From contig JAKGHH010000003.1 in assembly GCA_022828595.1 (NCBI GenBank), positions 55,231,759 to 55,295,758 on the forward strand: a DNA stretch of 64,000 nt, written 5' to 3'. The position numbers were made by a program, and so were the translations under genes. The notes under the pieces are model-generated. The model made no database searches and was not told the DNA's origin. It saw only the letters and a program-made list of their open reading frames with translations. Below, piece after piece: positions 36,441 to 45,686 of the stretch (position 1 is the first letter of the stretch; the number at the start of each line of letters is the position of its first letter). Origin of the DNA: Nelumbo lutea (Eukaryota > Streptophyta > Magnoliopsida > Proteales > Nelumbonaceae).

Positions 36441-38355
36441 ATGTCTGGGTACCCATACCATACCTATCACAAGGGCGATAGCCAGGATGATGATGCTCCC
36501 TCGAGCTCAGGGAGAGCTTGGGAGTAGATCCCGGAGGCTCGGGAGGCCCCTGGCGACATGCGTCTACTTCTAGGGAGAGGGAGCCTGATACCTTTGGCTC
36601 TTCCTTAATGACAGCGAAGAGACTCAGGTCTCTGATCCGCTACTTTCGCCTCCATGGGGACTTGGTTTACAGCCTCCCTACTGGCAACTTCCCTTGGGAG
36701 CATGGTCCCAATGACATAGTAATCTTCTAGGAACAACTCGAGGTTGGCTTGCGTCTTCCCCTACACCCCTTGATAGTGGAGGTGTTAAATCACTTTAATG
36801 TCACCATTGACCAGCTTCATCCCAACGCCATTCGAAATATGGTTGGGACTATATCCCTGTGTTACGAGTAATGCCTTCCTTTGGACCTTGATATTTTTGT
36901 CTCTATCCTTTGTATAAAGAACGCTACGCCTAGGGTTCCTCTGGAGAGGCGCTTTTATTACCTCTCTCCCCGCCGCGGCTATAAGCTCTTGTACGAGCTG
37001 CCGAATAAGATTCCCGCCTGGAAGCGGGATTACTTTGTGGTTCGTAACCCCAAGGGGTGGCCCTTCCCCACTACTTGGAGAGGCGCCATCCAGGACACCG
37101 GGGCCGAGCTGGACCTTGAAATTCGGAAAACAATGTTGTCCTGGCCGTCGATAGGCTTCCTTTGCTTGGACTACTTGACCGAGGAGAAGCTCGTGCAGGC
37201 AGGCTTGAACCCCCGGGTAGGTCGGCCTTTTACTCGCGTGGTGCCTTGTGACAATATTGTGTACACGTGTATTTTGTTTCTTATCGGATTAATATCTTGT
37301 GGTCTTTTGGCATCCATCATGTCCAGTGCCGATTCGTGCCACCTTCTCTCGGGCAGCTAGAGGCACCATGCGAAGAGGACGCGCCCTGACCGGACCCCCC
37401 TTCGAAGTACTGAGTTCGGGTCTGCCAAGCTGGTTCTACCCTCTCCTCCACCCGAGGTTCCAATGCCCCCACCTGAGGGGGCTAGTGGGATTAACCCTGG
37501 GGGAAACGAGCTCTCTCAACCGGGGGAGGCTCCTTGTAATCCCTTTTAGCCCCGTCCTTACCCCCGGTTCCTAGTGGGAAACTGGGAAGTGGTAAATGAT
37601 TATCTGGTGGCTCGCCGGAGGAGCCGGAAGGTGATCACTAATGACGAGATTGCCTAGTGGGGAAACATGGAGCCCGGGGATCTCTCTGCATTCGCCTCTG
37701 CCCATTGCATGGTGGTAAGTGACCTTTTTCCCTTTTTCCCTCTTGTTTCGTCCTTTTTCTGCTACCCTCTGATCTTCTTTTCCGTCATCAGGTGAATTCT
37801 GCCATCCATGCCATGGCTCTCTAGATGCGCATCCATCGCGTCGACACCCTCAACCAGCGGGTTGCCAACCAAAAGCTCCAGGGCGAGCTTGACCGGATCT
37901 GGGGCGAGCTCTATCACACCCGCAAGGGGAGCGATTCTCAAGAGCTGCTCGTCCATGACCAGGAGGCTCAAATAGCCCGGCTTTCTAAAGAGAGCACACA
38001 TTACAGAGAGGAATCATCGAGGATGGTGGCGGAGAGGGAGCTCTTCAGGTAGTAGGTATGGGACTTGGAGTCCACTCTTCTAAATCGGACTCGAAACTTT
38101 GATCAGATGGTGGAGGCTGAGTGAGAGAAAGCGGTCTGGGATTTTAAAGAATACCAGGAATTTCAAGACCTCCATGCGGAGTACGGTTCGGGTTCGTACC
38201 GCTCGGGGTTTAAGCATTGTCGGTGGCTGGTTCAGAAGAAGTTCTCCAGACTCAACCTCGACGGCATTAGTATGAAGGGTCTGTCTCCTGAGACGGCGGA
38301 CCAAGCGGAGAAAGAGGAGCCTGACTCTCCAGAGGATGAGGAGGCGGATCCTTGA
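36441..38355 (+). pseudogene. Antisense ORF of the Tat element (Transposase_28-like), decayed
   Basis: The plus-strand protein starts MSGYPYHTYHKGDSQ and shifts frame near 36518. It then shows 'LPLHPLIVEVLNHFNVTIDQ' followed by LHPNAIRNMVG, the signature of PF04195 ('putative gypsy type transposon', Transposase_28). A Trp/Arg-rich part (36950-37210), a coiled-coil-like section (37792-38049) and an acidic C-terminus ending at TGA 38353-38355 follow. A consensus intron GTAAGT...CAG fits 37715-37791, and a second is likely at 37217-37326. In-frame stops lie at 36728, 36869, 37655, 37822, 38050, 38053 and 38122. Function of the family is unknown; it lies antisense downstream of integrase in Tat elements. 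The despite-decay colinearity makes the identity firm, though the exon limits are inferred. Confidence 0.75.
37715..37791 (+). other. Intron in the antisense gene
   Basis: GTAAGT donor, pyrimidine-rich body and a 'cgtcatcag' acceptor. Splicing joins the flanking frames exactly (...HCMV / VNSAIHAMAL...). On the retroelement's own strand these sites read as CT...AC, so the intron belongs to a plus-strand transcript. Confidence 0.7.
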
Positions 38356-38850
38356 GGCGGCGTTTCTCTGGGCTTCTGGTGGCTTCTGCGTGCCATAAAC
38401 CCGGTCTTTCACAAGTCTTTGGTTGAGCGATTGTGCCCTATGATATTCAAACTTTTCCCAAGCTGTTTAGCTCGGTTACCGCACTTGTTATTTTTCTTCT
38501 TCTCTCTTTTTTTTTGAAGTGTCAATGAAAGTTCTTTCCTTCTTCTGAGTATGATGAACTCCTTTTATTTTTTCTAAAGCGATCTCATCACTTAAGTGTT
38601 TAGAGCTACATGGCCGAAGTAGGACTTTTTCATAGTCGTTATCCCGATCTGTCCTTTAACGTTTAAGGTGTCTCTATGGTATACCGCGAAGTGATTACCA
38701 TGTACGCCTGAACTATGCATCGGTTGGTTATTCCTCAGTTCAACCAACGTATTGAGACGAGCTATGCTTCGTAAGGATTAAACCCGAGCTGCTTACGCCT
38801 TTGATATTTCATACTTTGCCTTCGCCACTGAAGTGGCTAGGTCTTTCCTT
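38356..38850. other. Untranslated zone between antisense gene and integrase
   Basis: Holds the 3' end of the antisense transcript (a possible aatgaa-type signal near 38524) and the 3' untranslated part of the sense transcript. No protein motif. Confidence 0.5.
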
Positions 38851-38852
38851 AT

Positions 38853-39016
38853 GCTGAGGTCTTTGTTAGCTCGGCGTTTTGGCCCTTAGGCTGAGGGGGT
38901 GACTTATAATCTACCCTTGAAATTTGCCCATGCTATGGAGACGACTGTGTCTTATAGCGCCGAGGTCGTGTTAGCTTGGCATTTTGGCCCTTAGGCTCTG
39001 GGAGTGACTCATGGTA
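38853..39016. repeat. Tandem repeat of about 105 bp at the pol 3' boundary
   Basis: 'gaggtctttgttagctcggc' plus 'gttttggcccttaggct' (38856 on) is repeated as 'gaggtcgtgttagcttggca' plus 'ttttggcccttaggct' (38962 on). The spacing is 105-106 bp. The second unit overlaps the last codons of the integrase frame. Tat-lineage elements are known for hypervariable tandem repeats here. Confidence 0.75.
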
Positions 39017-40322
39017 TACTCAATTTTTACGGGTAGTATTGTCTCAAGTTGACGATATTCCATGCCCGGGTAGTATTGTTTCCCTTCAAGGGTCTCGAGC
39101 TCGTACGTTCCTTCCCCGAGCACTCGCTTCACTCGGTAGGGGCCTTCCCAGTTGGACCCGAGCTTGCCCGTGTCGGGCTCAGGTATCATAACTTTATGAA
39201 GGACCAGGTCGCCAATGCGGAGGTTCCGCCTCTTGACCCTGGTGTTATAGTACCGAGCTACTCTCTGCTGGTAGGTTGCGGTTCTGATGTACGCGAGGTC
39301 CCTTACTTCGTGAAGTAGATCGAGGTTGGTACGCAACTCATCTTCGTTCATTTGATTGTTGTATGCTTCTAATCGCAGTGTGGGCACTTCGACCTCTGCA
39401 GGGATTACTGCTTCAAGCCCGTAGGTGAGATTGAAGGGTGTTTCTCCCGTGACGGTCTTCTCTGTGGTCCGGTACACCCATAGAACACTGGGTAGTTCAT
39501 CTGCCCATAATCCTTTAGCTCAGTCCAGCCGTGCCTTTAATCCACGGAGGATGGCTCTGTTCGTCGGATTCCTATGTCTTGGCACTAGTCTTGGAATTTG
39601 ATGTCTTCGAACCGTTTGCCGTTGTCGGAAATCAATACCCGAGGTAATCTGAAGCGGCATACAATATTTTTCCAAAAGAAGTTTTGAATATTTCGGGTCA
39701 TGATCGTTATGAGGGGTTCGACTTCTACCCACTTGGTAAAATAGTCCACTACTACCATTAAGAACTTCCTTCCACCCGTTGCTGGCGGGAATGGCCCGAG
39801 TAGATCGATGCCCCATTGTGCAAAGGACCACAGACTGGTGAGATACTTGAGGTCGGCAACAGGTTGATGATGGATATTGGCATGTCTCTGACATTTGTCG
39901 CATTTTCTAACGAGTTCATTGGCATATGCCTTCATTGTTAGCTAATAATACCCTTGTCGAAGTGGTTTCTGGGCAAGGGCCCTGCCCCCCAAGTGCCCAT
40001 AGCACAACCCCTCATGAGTGTCACAGAGTACGAGTTCGGCTTCGGTAGGCCGCAAGCAACGCAGATAAGGGAGCGTGTAGGATCTCTTGTATAGCCGCTC
40101 GTCTATCATGACGTATTTGGCTGCCTGGCGCTGCACCCTTCTGGCCGCATTGCGATCTGCGGGGAGGGTCCTGTGTAACAAGAATCTCACAAGCAGGTCA
40201 ATCCAGGTCGACTCTGCTTGAACGATGGAAGCAACCTCCTCTGCCCCCCTGAGAATGCTATGCCGAGACAGGTCCTCTATATACACTGTTCTTCGACCTA
40301 GGGATCTGTTTGATGAAGTGTG
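38971..40322 (-). pseudogene. Integrase of the Tat element, inactivated
   Basis: On the minus strand: an HHCC-type zinc-binding N-terminus ('HEGLCYGHLGG' ... 'CDKCQRHAN'), a core with 'GIDLLGPFPP' (first Asp) and 'LISDNGKRFE' (second Asp), then 'TNRAILRGLKARLD', 'YRTTEKTVTGETPFNLTYG' and the C-terminal 'NWEGPYRVKRVLGEGTYEL'. Integrase would insert the cDNA into the chromosome. Between GIRR and TNRAIL (about 39560) a deletion of the order of 60 bp has removed the catalytic Glu and shifted the frame. TAG at 39942-39944 replaces a conserved Trp between zinc ligands. The last 168 codons (39477-38971) are still open. Confidence 0.85.
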
Positions 40323-40323
40323 A

Positions 40324-42246
40324 CTAGAATTCAAGCAGGGCCTCTCTAACCTTGGTTAAGTAGGCAATCATGGTGGGCTCGTGAGCTTTATACTCGTCGG
40401 TGACCTGGTTAACCACAATCTGGGAGTCGCTGCAAATAACTATGTGCTTCGCTTTTACTTCTTTGGCTAGGGCTAGCCCAGCTATCAACACCTCGTACTT
40501 TGCTTCATTGTTAGACGCCGCATACTCGAAGCGTAGCGCGTATTCTAGTTTCGTGCCGCTTGGGCCTTGTAGAACTATTCCGACTCCGCTGTCCTGTTGG
40601 TTCGAGGAGCCATCTACGTGAAGGATCCAGGGCTCCTCATCCCAGCTCACGATTGGCTGAGCTAGGAGAGATGCCGCACTAGCTACAACTTCGTGGGGTT
40701 CAGACTCGATCGGCCTGGGAGCTTCAGGCTCATCCGAGCTAGGAGCCTCATGCTCAACCGACCTGGGAACTTCAGAGCTGAATGTGCATTCGGCTATAAA
40801 ATCTGCCAAGGATTGGGCCTTTATGGCAGTTCGCGAGTTGTACTGGAGGTCGTACTCGCTGATCTCAACGACCCACTTCATCAACCGACCAGAGACCTCG
40901 GGCTTAAGTAAGACTTGCCTCAGAGGTTTGTCGGTGAGAATGATAACAGTGTGAGCCTGGAAGTACGGGCGGAGCTTCCGAGCTGCAATTACCAGAGTGC
41001 ATGCTAGCTTTTCTATCTCTGAGTATCTCATCTCTGCTCCCTGCAATACTTTACTAATGTAATAGATGGGTCGTTGGACCCGATCTGCTTTCTTTATTAG
41101 TACCGAACTGACCATTTCGTCGCTTGCCGAGAGGTACAGTTTTAAAACATCACCCTCCTCTGGCTGGGTTAAAGTCAGCATACTAGCGAGGTATTTCTTG
41201 AGCTCGTCGAATGCGAGCTGGCAATCTTGGGTCCATTCGAACCCTTTTCTCTTAATTGCCTTAAAGAACGGTAGACAGCGGTTCACCGATTTAGACATGA
41301 AGCGGCTCAGAGCGGCTATACAGCCATTCAACCTCTGAACCTCCTTCAACTTCAGAGGTGGTCTCATATCTAAAATGACCTTAATTTTATCCGGATTGGC
41401 CTCGATGCTATGCCGGTTAACAATGTATCCTAGGAACTTGCCCGAGGTCACACCAAACACACACTTGTTTAGGTTTAGTCTCATATTAAACTTATGCAAA
41501 ATTTCAAAAACATAATGCAAATCTTGTATTAATTCATGTGAGAATTGAGTTTTGAAGACCATGTTCTCTACATAGCATTCTACTTTTCTGCCAATTAATG
41601 GCACAAACAACTTATTTACAAGCCTTTGAAAGGTTGCCCCTGCGTTTTTCAACCCGAAGGGCATAACCTTATAACAGTATAGACCGAACTCCGTGGTGAA
41701 GGTAGTCTTTTCTTCGTCTGCCGGGTCCATCTTGATTTGGTTATAGCCCAAAATAGGCGTCCAAGAAACTTAACAACTCGTGCCCTGAGGTCGCGTCCAC
41801 TAATCGATCAATTCTGGGGAGCGGGAAGTAGTCTTTTGGGCAAGCCTGGTTTAGGTCGGTATAGTCGACACACATGCGCCACTTGCTGTCGGCCTTCTTT
41901 ACCAAGACGGGATTGGCTACCCAGCTCGGTAATGGACTTCTCTTATGAAGTCAGCTGTGAGAAGCTTATCGACCTCCTCGTCGACCGCTTTCCACTGCTC
42001 CAGGGCTAGGTTGCATTTCTTCTGTCTAACGGGCCTAACTACAGGATCAGTTTTTAGCTTGTGAGTTATGAGTTCGGGGTTTATACCAGGCATCTCTGCC
42101 ATGGACCATGCAAAAATATCTAAATTTTGAAGTAAGAAACTTACCAGTTCTGATCGTAGAGGTTCCTGAATGGAAGCGCCGATCTGAAGCGTTCGAGCTA
42201 GGTCCGCTACTGAGGTCGGAACCGCGATTGTTTCCTCTATTGGCAT
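40324..42246 (-). pseudogene. Reverse transcriptase, RNase H and second (archaeal-type) RNase H
   Basis: Frame segments 42246-41917 and 41751-40324 form one RT region broken by frameshifts near 41928 and 41745. Motifs: 'NPVLVKKADSKWRMCVDY', 'GYNQIKMDPADEEKTTF', 'MPFGLKNAGATFQRLVN', and the catalytic box, which reads YVEN instead of YVDD. The gypsy RNase H follows ('LTQPEEGDVLKLYLSASDE', 'YSEIEKLACTLVIAARKLRP'), then an extra RNase H ('WILHVDGSSNQQDSGVGIVL', 'NNEAKYEVLIAGL', 'ICSDSQIVVNQV') whose Asp-Glu-Asp residues are retained. The dual RNase H marks the Tat lineage. It is dead because of the altered active site and frameshifts. Confidence 0.9.
41563..41574 (-). other. Reverse transcriptase active-site box altered to YVEN
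   Basis: Minus-strand codons TAT GTA GAG AAC occupy the place of the Y-V-D-D box. Both metal-binding Asp residues of that box are replaced (Glu, Asn), so this copy could not polymerise. Confidence 0.85.
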
Positions 42247-42261
42247 GGCTCGCTCTTTGCC

Positions 42262-42765
42262 TTACTCCATAGGCCGCTCCAGCTCGAGGTCATCGGCTAC
42301 CTTGGTTTTTCCCTTCAGGGCGGCGACGTAACAATTACGGGACTCGAGCTGGTCGCCCTGCGCTACTCCCACACCGAAGTTGGTTGGGAACTTCATAGCC
42401 AAATGGTAAGTGGAGACCACCGCCCGTAGGACATGGGTGATTGGTCGACATACTATGGCATTGTAGGGGAAGGGGGTCGCGACCACCAAGAAGTCGTGCT
42501 TGAATCTAACCACACAAGGCCACGTGCTGACTTCCACAAGTACTGTTATTTTCCCAAGGGGCCGGACTTCCTCTCCGTTGAAGCCTACCAAAGGAGTGTT
42601 TGCGAGCTTCAGGTCGCCTTTCTGCAACTGGACCTGGTCAAACGCAGCTTTGAAGAGAATGTCGGTTGAGCTACCTGAGTCGACTAGTAAACGCCTGACC
42701 TCAAAGTCGTTGATTCTTAGCTTTATTACGAGCGCGTCATCGTGGGTAGTGGACCCCTCGCGCAT
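42262..42765 (-). pseudogene. Retropepsin-like aspartic protease of the Tat element
   Basis: 'RRLLVDSGSSTDILF' near residue 29 of the open segment carries the D-S-G active site. 'GLKLANTPLVGFNG'-like and 'FPYNAIVCRPITHVLRAVVS' stretches follow, as usual in gypsy proteases. The protease would process the gag-pol polyprotein. The frame ends at TAA 42262-42264, which is in phase with the RT segment starting at 42246, so one change cut the polyprotein. Upstream, a frameshift near 42748 separates it from the gag linker (42943-42737). Confidence 0.8.
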
Positions 42766-42949
42766 AATCTTTTATGAAGAAAATTAGCTCTTCTATCCTC
42801 GACCGCTTTGGGGGGTTCTGCTCCTTCCGGGTGGCTTCGTGAACCAACGCCCGAGCTACTGCTGAAGTGCAACCCGCAATGATCGAACCTCCTACTATCA
42901 TGTGGATGGTTCCCCAGATTGGCCTCTCCCCCGAAGGCTGCATCTGCGA

Positions 42950-44799
42950 TTGTTCGACCGACCTGCTGCTGGACTTGGGAGCATCCTTACCGCGCTCCCC
43001 TTGCCGACTTGTTTTATTACTATTATTATTATTCTATACAAAGTTTCTTAGATACCCGCGACATATGAGCTCCTCTGTCTCATCGCGGAGGTTTTTACAA
43101 CTCTCGATACTATGACCGTGATCTTTGTGAAAACTACAATACAGATTCTTATTACTTTAATTGGGATTCCCCCTCAGGTGGGGTGGCCACTTCACGTACA
43201 GGGTGTCCTTGATCGTCATCAGAATTTCAGCCCGTTTCGCATTCAATGGGGTATAATTAGCTCAGTCTGCTATAAGTCGGAATAATTGACCCGGCCTTGC
43301 CCCCTGAGCTGTGTCCTTTTTCTTTCGGCTATCTCCTTGACTGGAGAGCTCTCCTTCCCTCTTTCTTTTTTCGGCACGCCCTCGCCCTTTTGGTTGATCT
43401 CCTCTTCGGTGGCTATGAACCTGTCCGCAAGCTTCAAGAACTCGGTTATGGTCGCTAGTTGGTTGACGACCATGTGCCATTCAAACTCTTTGTGTGTCAC
43501 GCCCTTCTTAGCTGTTGCAAGGCGTACGATGGGGTCCAGGCGTGGTATCTGCATACAGGCATCGTTGAATCGCTTGATATAGCTTTGGATGGATTCTCCT
43601 TCTCTCAGTACTATGCTGAGGAGACTTTCTTTAGTTTGCAGACACCGCTTGCTAGTAACAAAGTGGGACGTGAAGGTTTGTGCGAACTGTGCACAATTTC
43701 TTATCGACCCAGGTGCCAAGTTCTGGTACCACGTACGGGCTGCTCCCCTAAAAGTAGTGGAGAAGGCCACATAAATGCACGACTCACTAGCTCGTGCCAG
43801 GTGCATCTGTGACTGAAAGGCATCTGCGTGATCATTTGGGTCAAACGACCCGTCATACTTGTCAAGGGGGGGGAGCTTGAAGTCTTTGGGCATCGGGACT
43901 GCCAGGAGTTCAGAAGACAGGGGAGATGGAACCGAGAGGAGGGGAGCTTTGACTTCGGCCGAGCTTACCTCTTCTTTGCCCATGAGTTCGAGCAAACCGC
44001 GGGTGACAGATCGGCGAGCTCGGCGGCAACGTCTCTGCTTCTTGGTGAGCTCGATGTTCATGCTGATCACCTCTCCGCTGTCCGGAATGGTTTGTGCAGG
44101 AAGTAGCCCAGCCTGCTGGTGATGGCTGCAGACAGATGGGTCCTGCTTGGAATCTGTTGCCAGGACCTCGAACCGGTTCTCAAGGAGCGGGGTTTCAAAT
44201 TTCGACTACCAAGGTGACGTAGACCTGGCGAGCTGGGGTCCTCCCAACCTGTCTGCCCATGGTGAGATCGGGGTAGCCTGTCTCTCTCGTCTGCTGTGGG
44301 AGGAGGCCTGGTTTTTTGGGAGGTTTTAGGGGACCTCTCATTGGCTTGAGGGGCGCTCGTCTTGGCGGCGAGACTTGGCTTGCTGCGAGGCTGGGTGCCG
44401 AGGCGGGAACTGCAGCTGCTGAAGTTGAGGTTAGGGCAGCTGGGAGAACTGCTGCTGATACTGATACTGGGAGACCTGGTGCAATACGTGTTATTGATAG
44501 AGCTGAAGTTGCTAGAATTGTTGCATTTGGGCTTGCATGGCATGCATGCACTGCATCAAGTCCTCCAGTTGGTTTGAGCTGGCCGCTGGGGGCACGACCG
44601 AAGGCTCGGTGAACGTCACTCCAACTATAGCAGGGAGTGGGGCGATGACAGGTGCCACCGTGTGAGGCACATTCAAGCTAGGGATTCCGTCCGCAGAGAG
44701 GGGGACAGTGAACTATCCGATATAGACAGTAGTAAACTAGGGTTGTTCCCTGGAGTTGTCCATTTCCGTGCTTCGTCAGACATTGCTAGAGGAAGCCAT
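42950..44799 (-). pseudogene. Gag of the Tat element, decayed
   Basis: The probable start is the ATG at 44799-44797 (MASSSNV...), about 70 bases after the primer-binding site. It is followed by a Pro/Val-rich and then a Gln-rich segment ('MHAMQAQMQQF') with several stops. The open stretch 44070-43270 contains the retrotransposon gag domain ('MPKDFKLPPLDKYDGSFDP', 'GAARTWYQNLAPGSI', 'REGESIQSYIKRFNDACMQI'). A knuckle-like 'CSFHKDHGHDTESCKNLRDE' lies at about 43140-43075. Gag would package the RNA. Overlapping frames on both strands in 43.2-44.6 kb are by-products. Confidence 0.85.
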
Positions 44800-44868
44800 G
44801 AGCGTTGGATTGTTTCGAGGAGGAAAAGAGCTGAGAAAGTTTAGAGAGAAAGGCCTTTTAAAGCATTT

Positions 44869-44884
44869 CCCACAAACGGCGCCA
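44869..44884 (-). other. Primer-binding site, tRNA-Asp type
   Basis: On the minus strand, tggcgccgtttgtggg follows the LTR end after two bases. The first ten bases are complementary to the 3' end of plant tRNA-Asp(GUC), the primer used by many Tat-lineage elements. The rest has decayed. Confidence 0.75.
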
Positions 44885-44886
44885 AA

Positions 44887-45686
44887 TGATGTAGCATAGT
44901 CCGGTCACTCCTAGCTAGCACTCGCGTGGCTCCTAAGAGGTACATGAGATGAGAGGAAAGAGGAAGAACTCCCAAGGGGTTTCCCGGCGGGAATGCTCTG
45001 ATGCTTAAGTTAGTATTGTGTGCAGGAAGCAAAAGAAGAATGAAGTGAGGATAGCGCGTTACCACTATGTTCAGGAGGCCAGAGATTCAAGAAGTTTCCC
45101 TTCTGCCCTGAGGGCTTTTATAGGGACACTCACATTAGGTCGGGCATAACCGCCACTGGGCTCCTGCCATAGTCGTTACCTGCTAGGGCTGCGCAGGTGA
45201 CCGGTGTGATGTACGCTTTGCCCGGGTGAGTGACACGTCTCCAAAGTGGCAAGCATGCCTTTGCTTGCCGAGAGATGTGGACGCAAACCGTCGAAAGGAC
45301 TGGGACTGTGCCGTCAGTAGAGGATATGGCACAGTCTGACTGGTACAGTCTGTCAGTCGGAAGCTTCCTGGAGGGCACTAGCGTGGCTCGTTTGCGAGCT
45401 ATCTCGTGGCGAGCTTGGAACACTCCAGGATTATCCTTAGTGAAATTGGTCCTCGGAATGACTTGTCTACTAGGGAACTCAGGCGAGCTAATAACTTTAG
45501 CTCGCAAGCTACGGTTTCCTCGAAGTATCTCTTCAAAGATAGCATGGGGGACCTGGAGTTCGCCTTGCGGCGGACTCTTCCTCTCGTGAGCTGTAATGTA
45601 GCGGACTGTTTCATGGGCCCACCACTTAGTCGCTCCAGGCTTCAACGCTAGGCTGTCGCTTATGCTAAGTCGACGTCTACATGTCA
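44887..45686 (-). mobile_element. 5' LTR of the Tat element, about 800 bp
   Basis: On the + strand it starts TGATGTAG and ends CTACATGTCA, a short inverted pair with TG...CA ends. It lies two bases from the primer-binding site. 'Cgagcta'/'tagctcg' words recur in the U3 part. A 185-codon open frame covers 45130-45687 on the minus strand, beginning at the LTR edge; it has no motif and is taken as chance. The outer boundary is inferred from the inverted pair, since no second LTR is available for comparison. Confidence 0.7.
45115..45122 (-). promoter_or_regulatory. TATA box of the Tat LTR promoter
   Basis: Minus-strand tataaaag in the context 'ccctataaaagccctcaggg'. Transcription would start near 45085 and run through gag-pol, opposite to the antisense gene. 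Confidence 0.6.

Larger units (their letters stand above)
36000..45686 (-). mobile_element. Ty3/gypsy LTR retrotransposon, Tat lineage, 3' LTR missing
   Basis: Read on the minus strand: 5' LTR (45686-44887), primer-binding site, gag (44799-about 43000), protease, reverse transcriptase with two RNase H domains, integrase, then an untranslated stretch. After that comes a gene in the opposite direction (36441-38355). RT before integrase defines Ty3/gypsy. The extra RNase H and the antisense ORF downstream of integrase are marks of the plant Tat lineage (Tat, Retand, Ogre and relatives). No copy of the 800-bp LTR is present left of the antisense gene, so the 3' end is lost; the left boundary near 36000 is an estimate. 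All frames are broken. Confidence 0.85.

Noticed and set aside
43270..44612. Several plus-strand and second-frame ORFs of 90-158 codons
   Set aside because: They are shadows of the gag frame and its Gln-rich N-terminus, whose reading explains the sequence.
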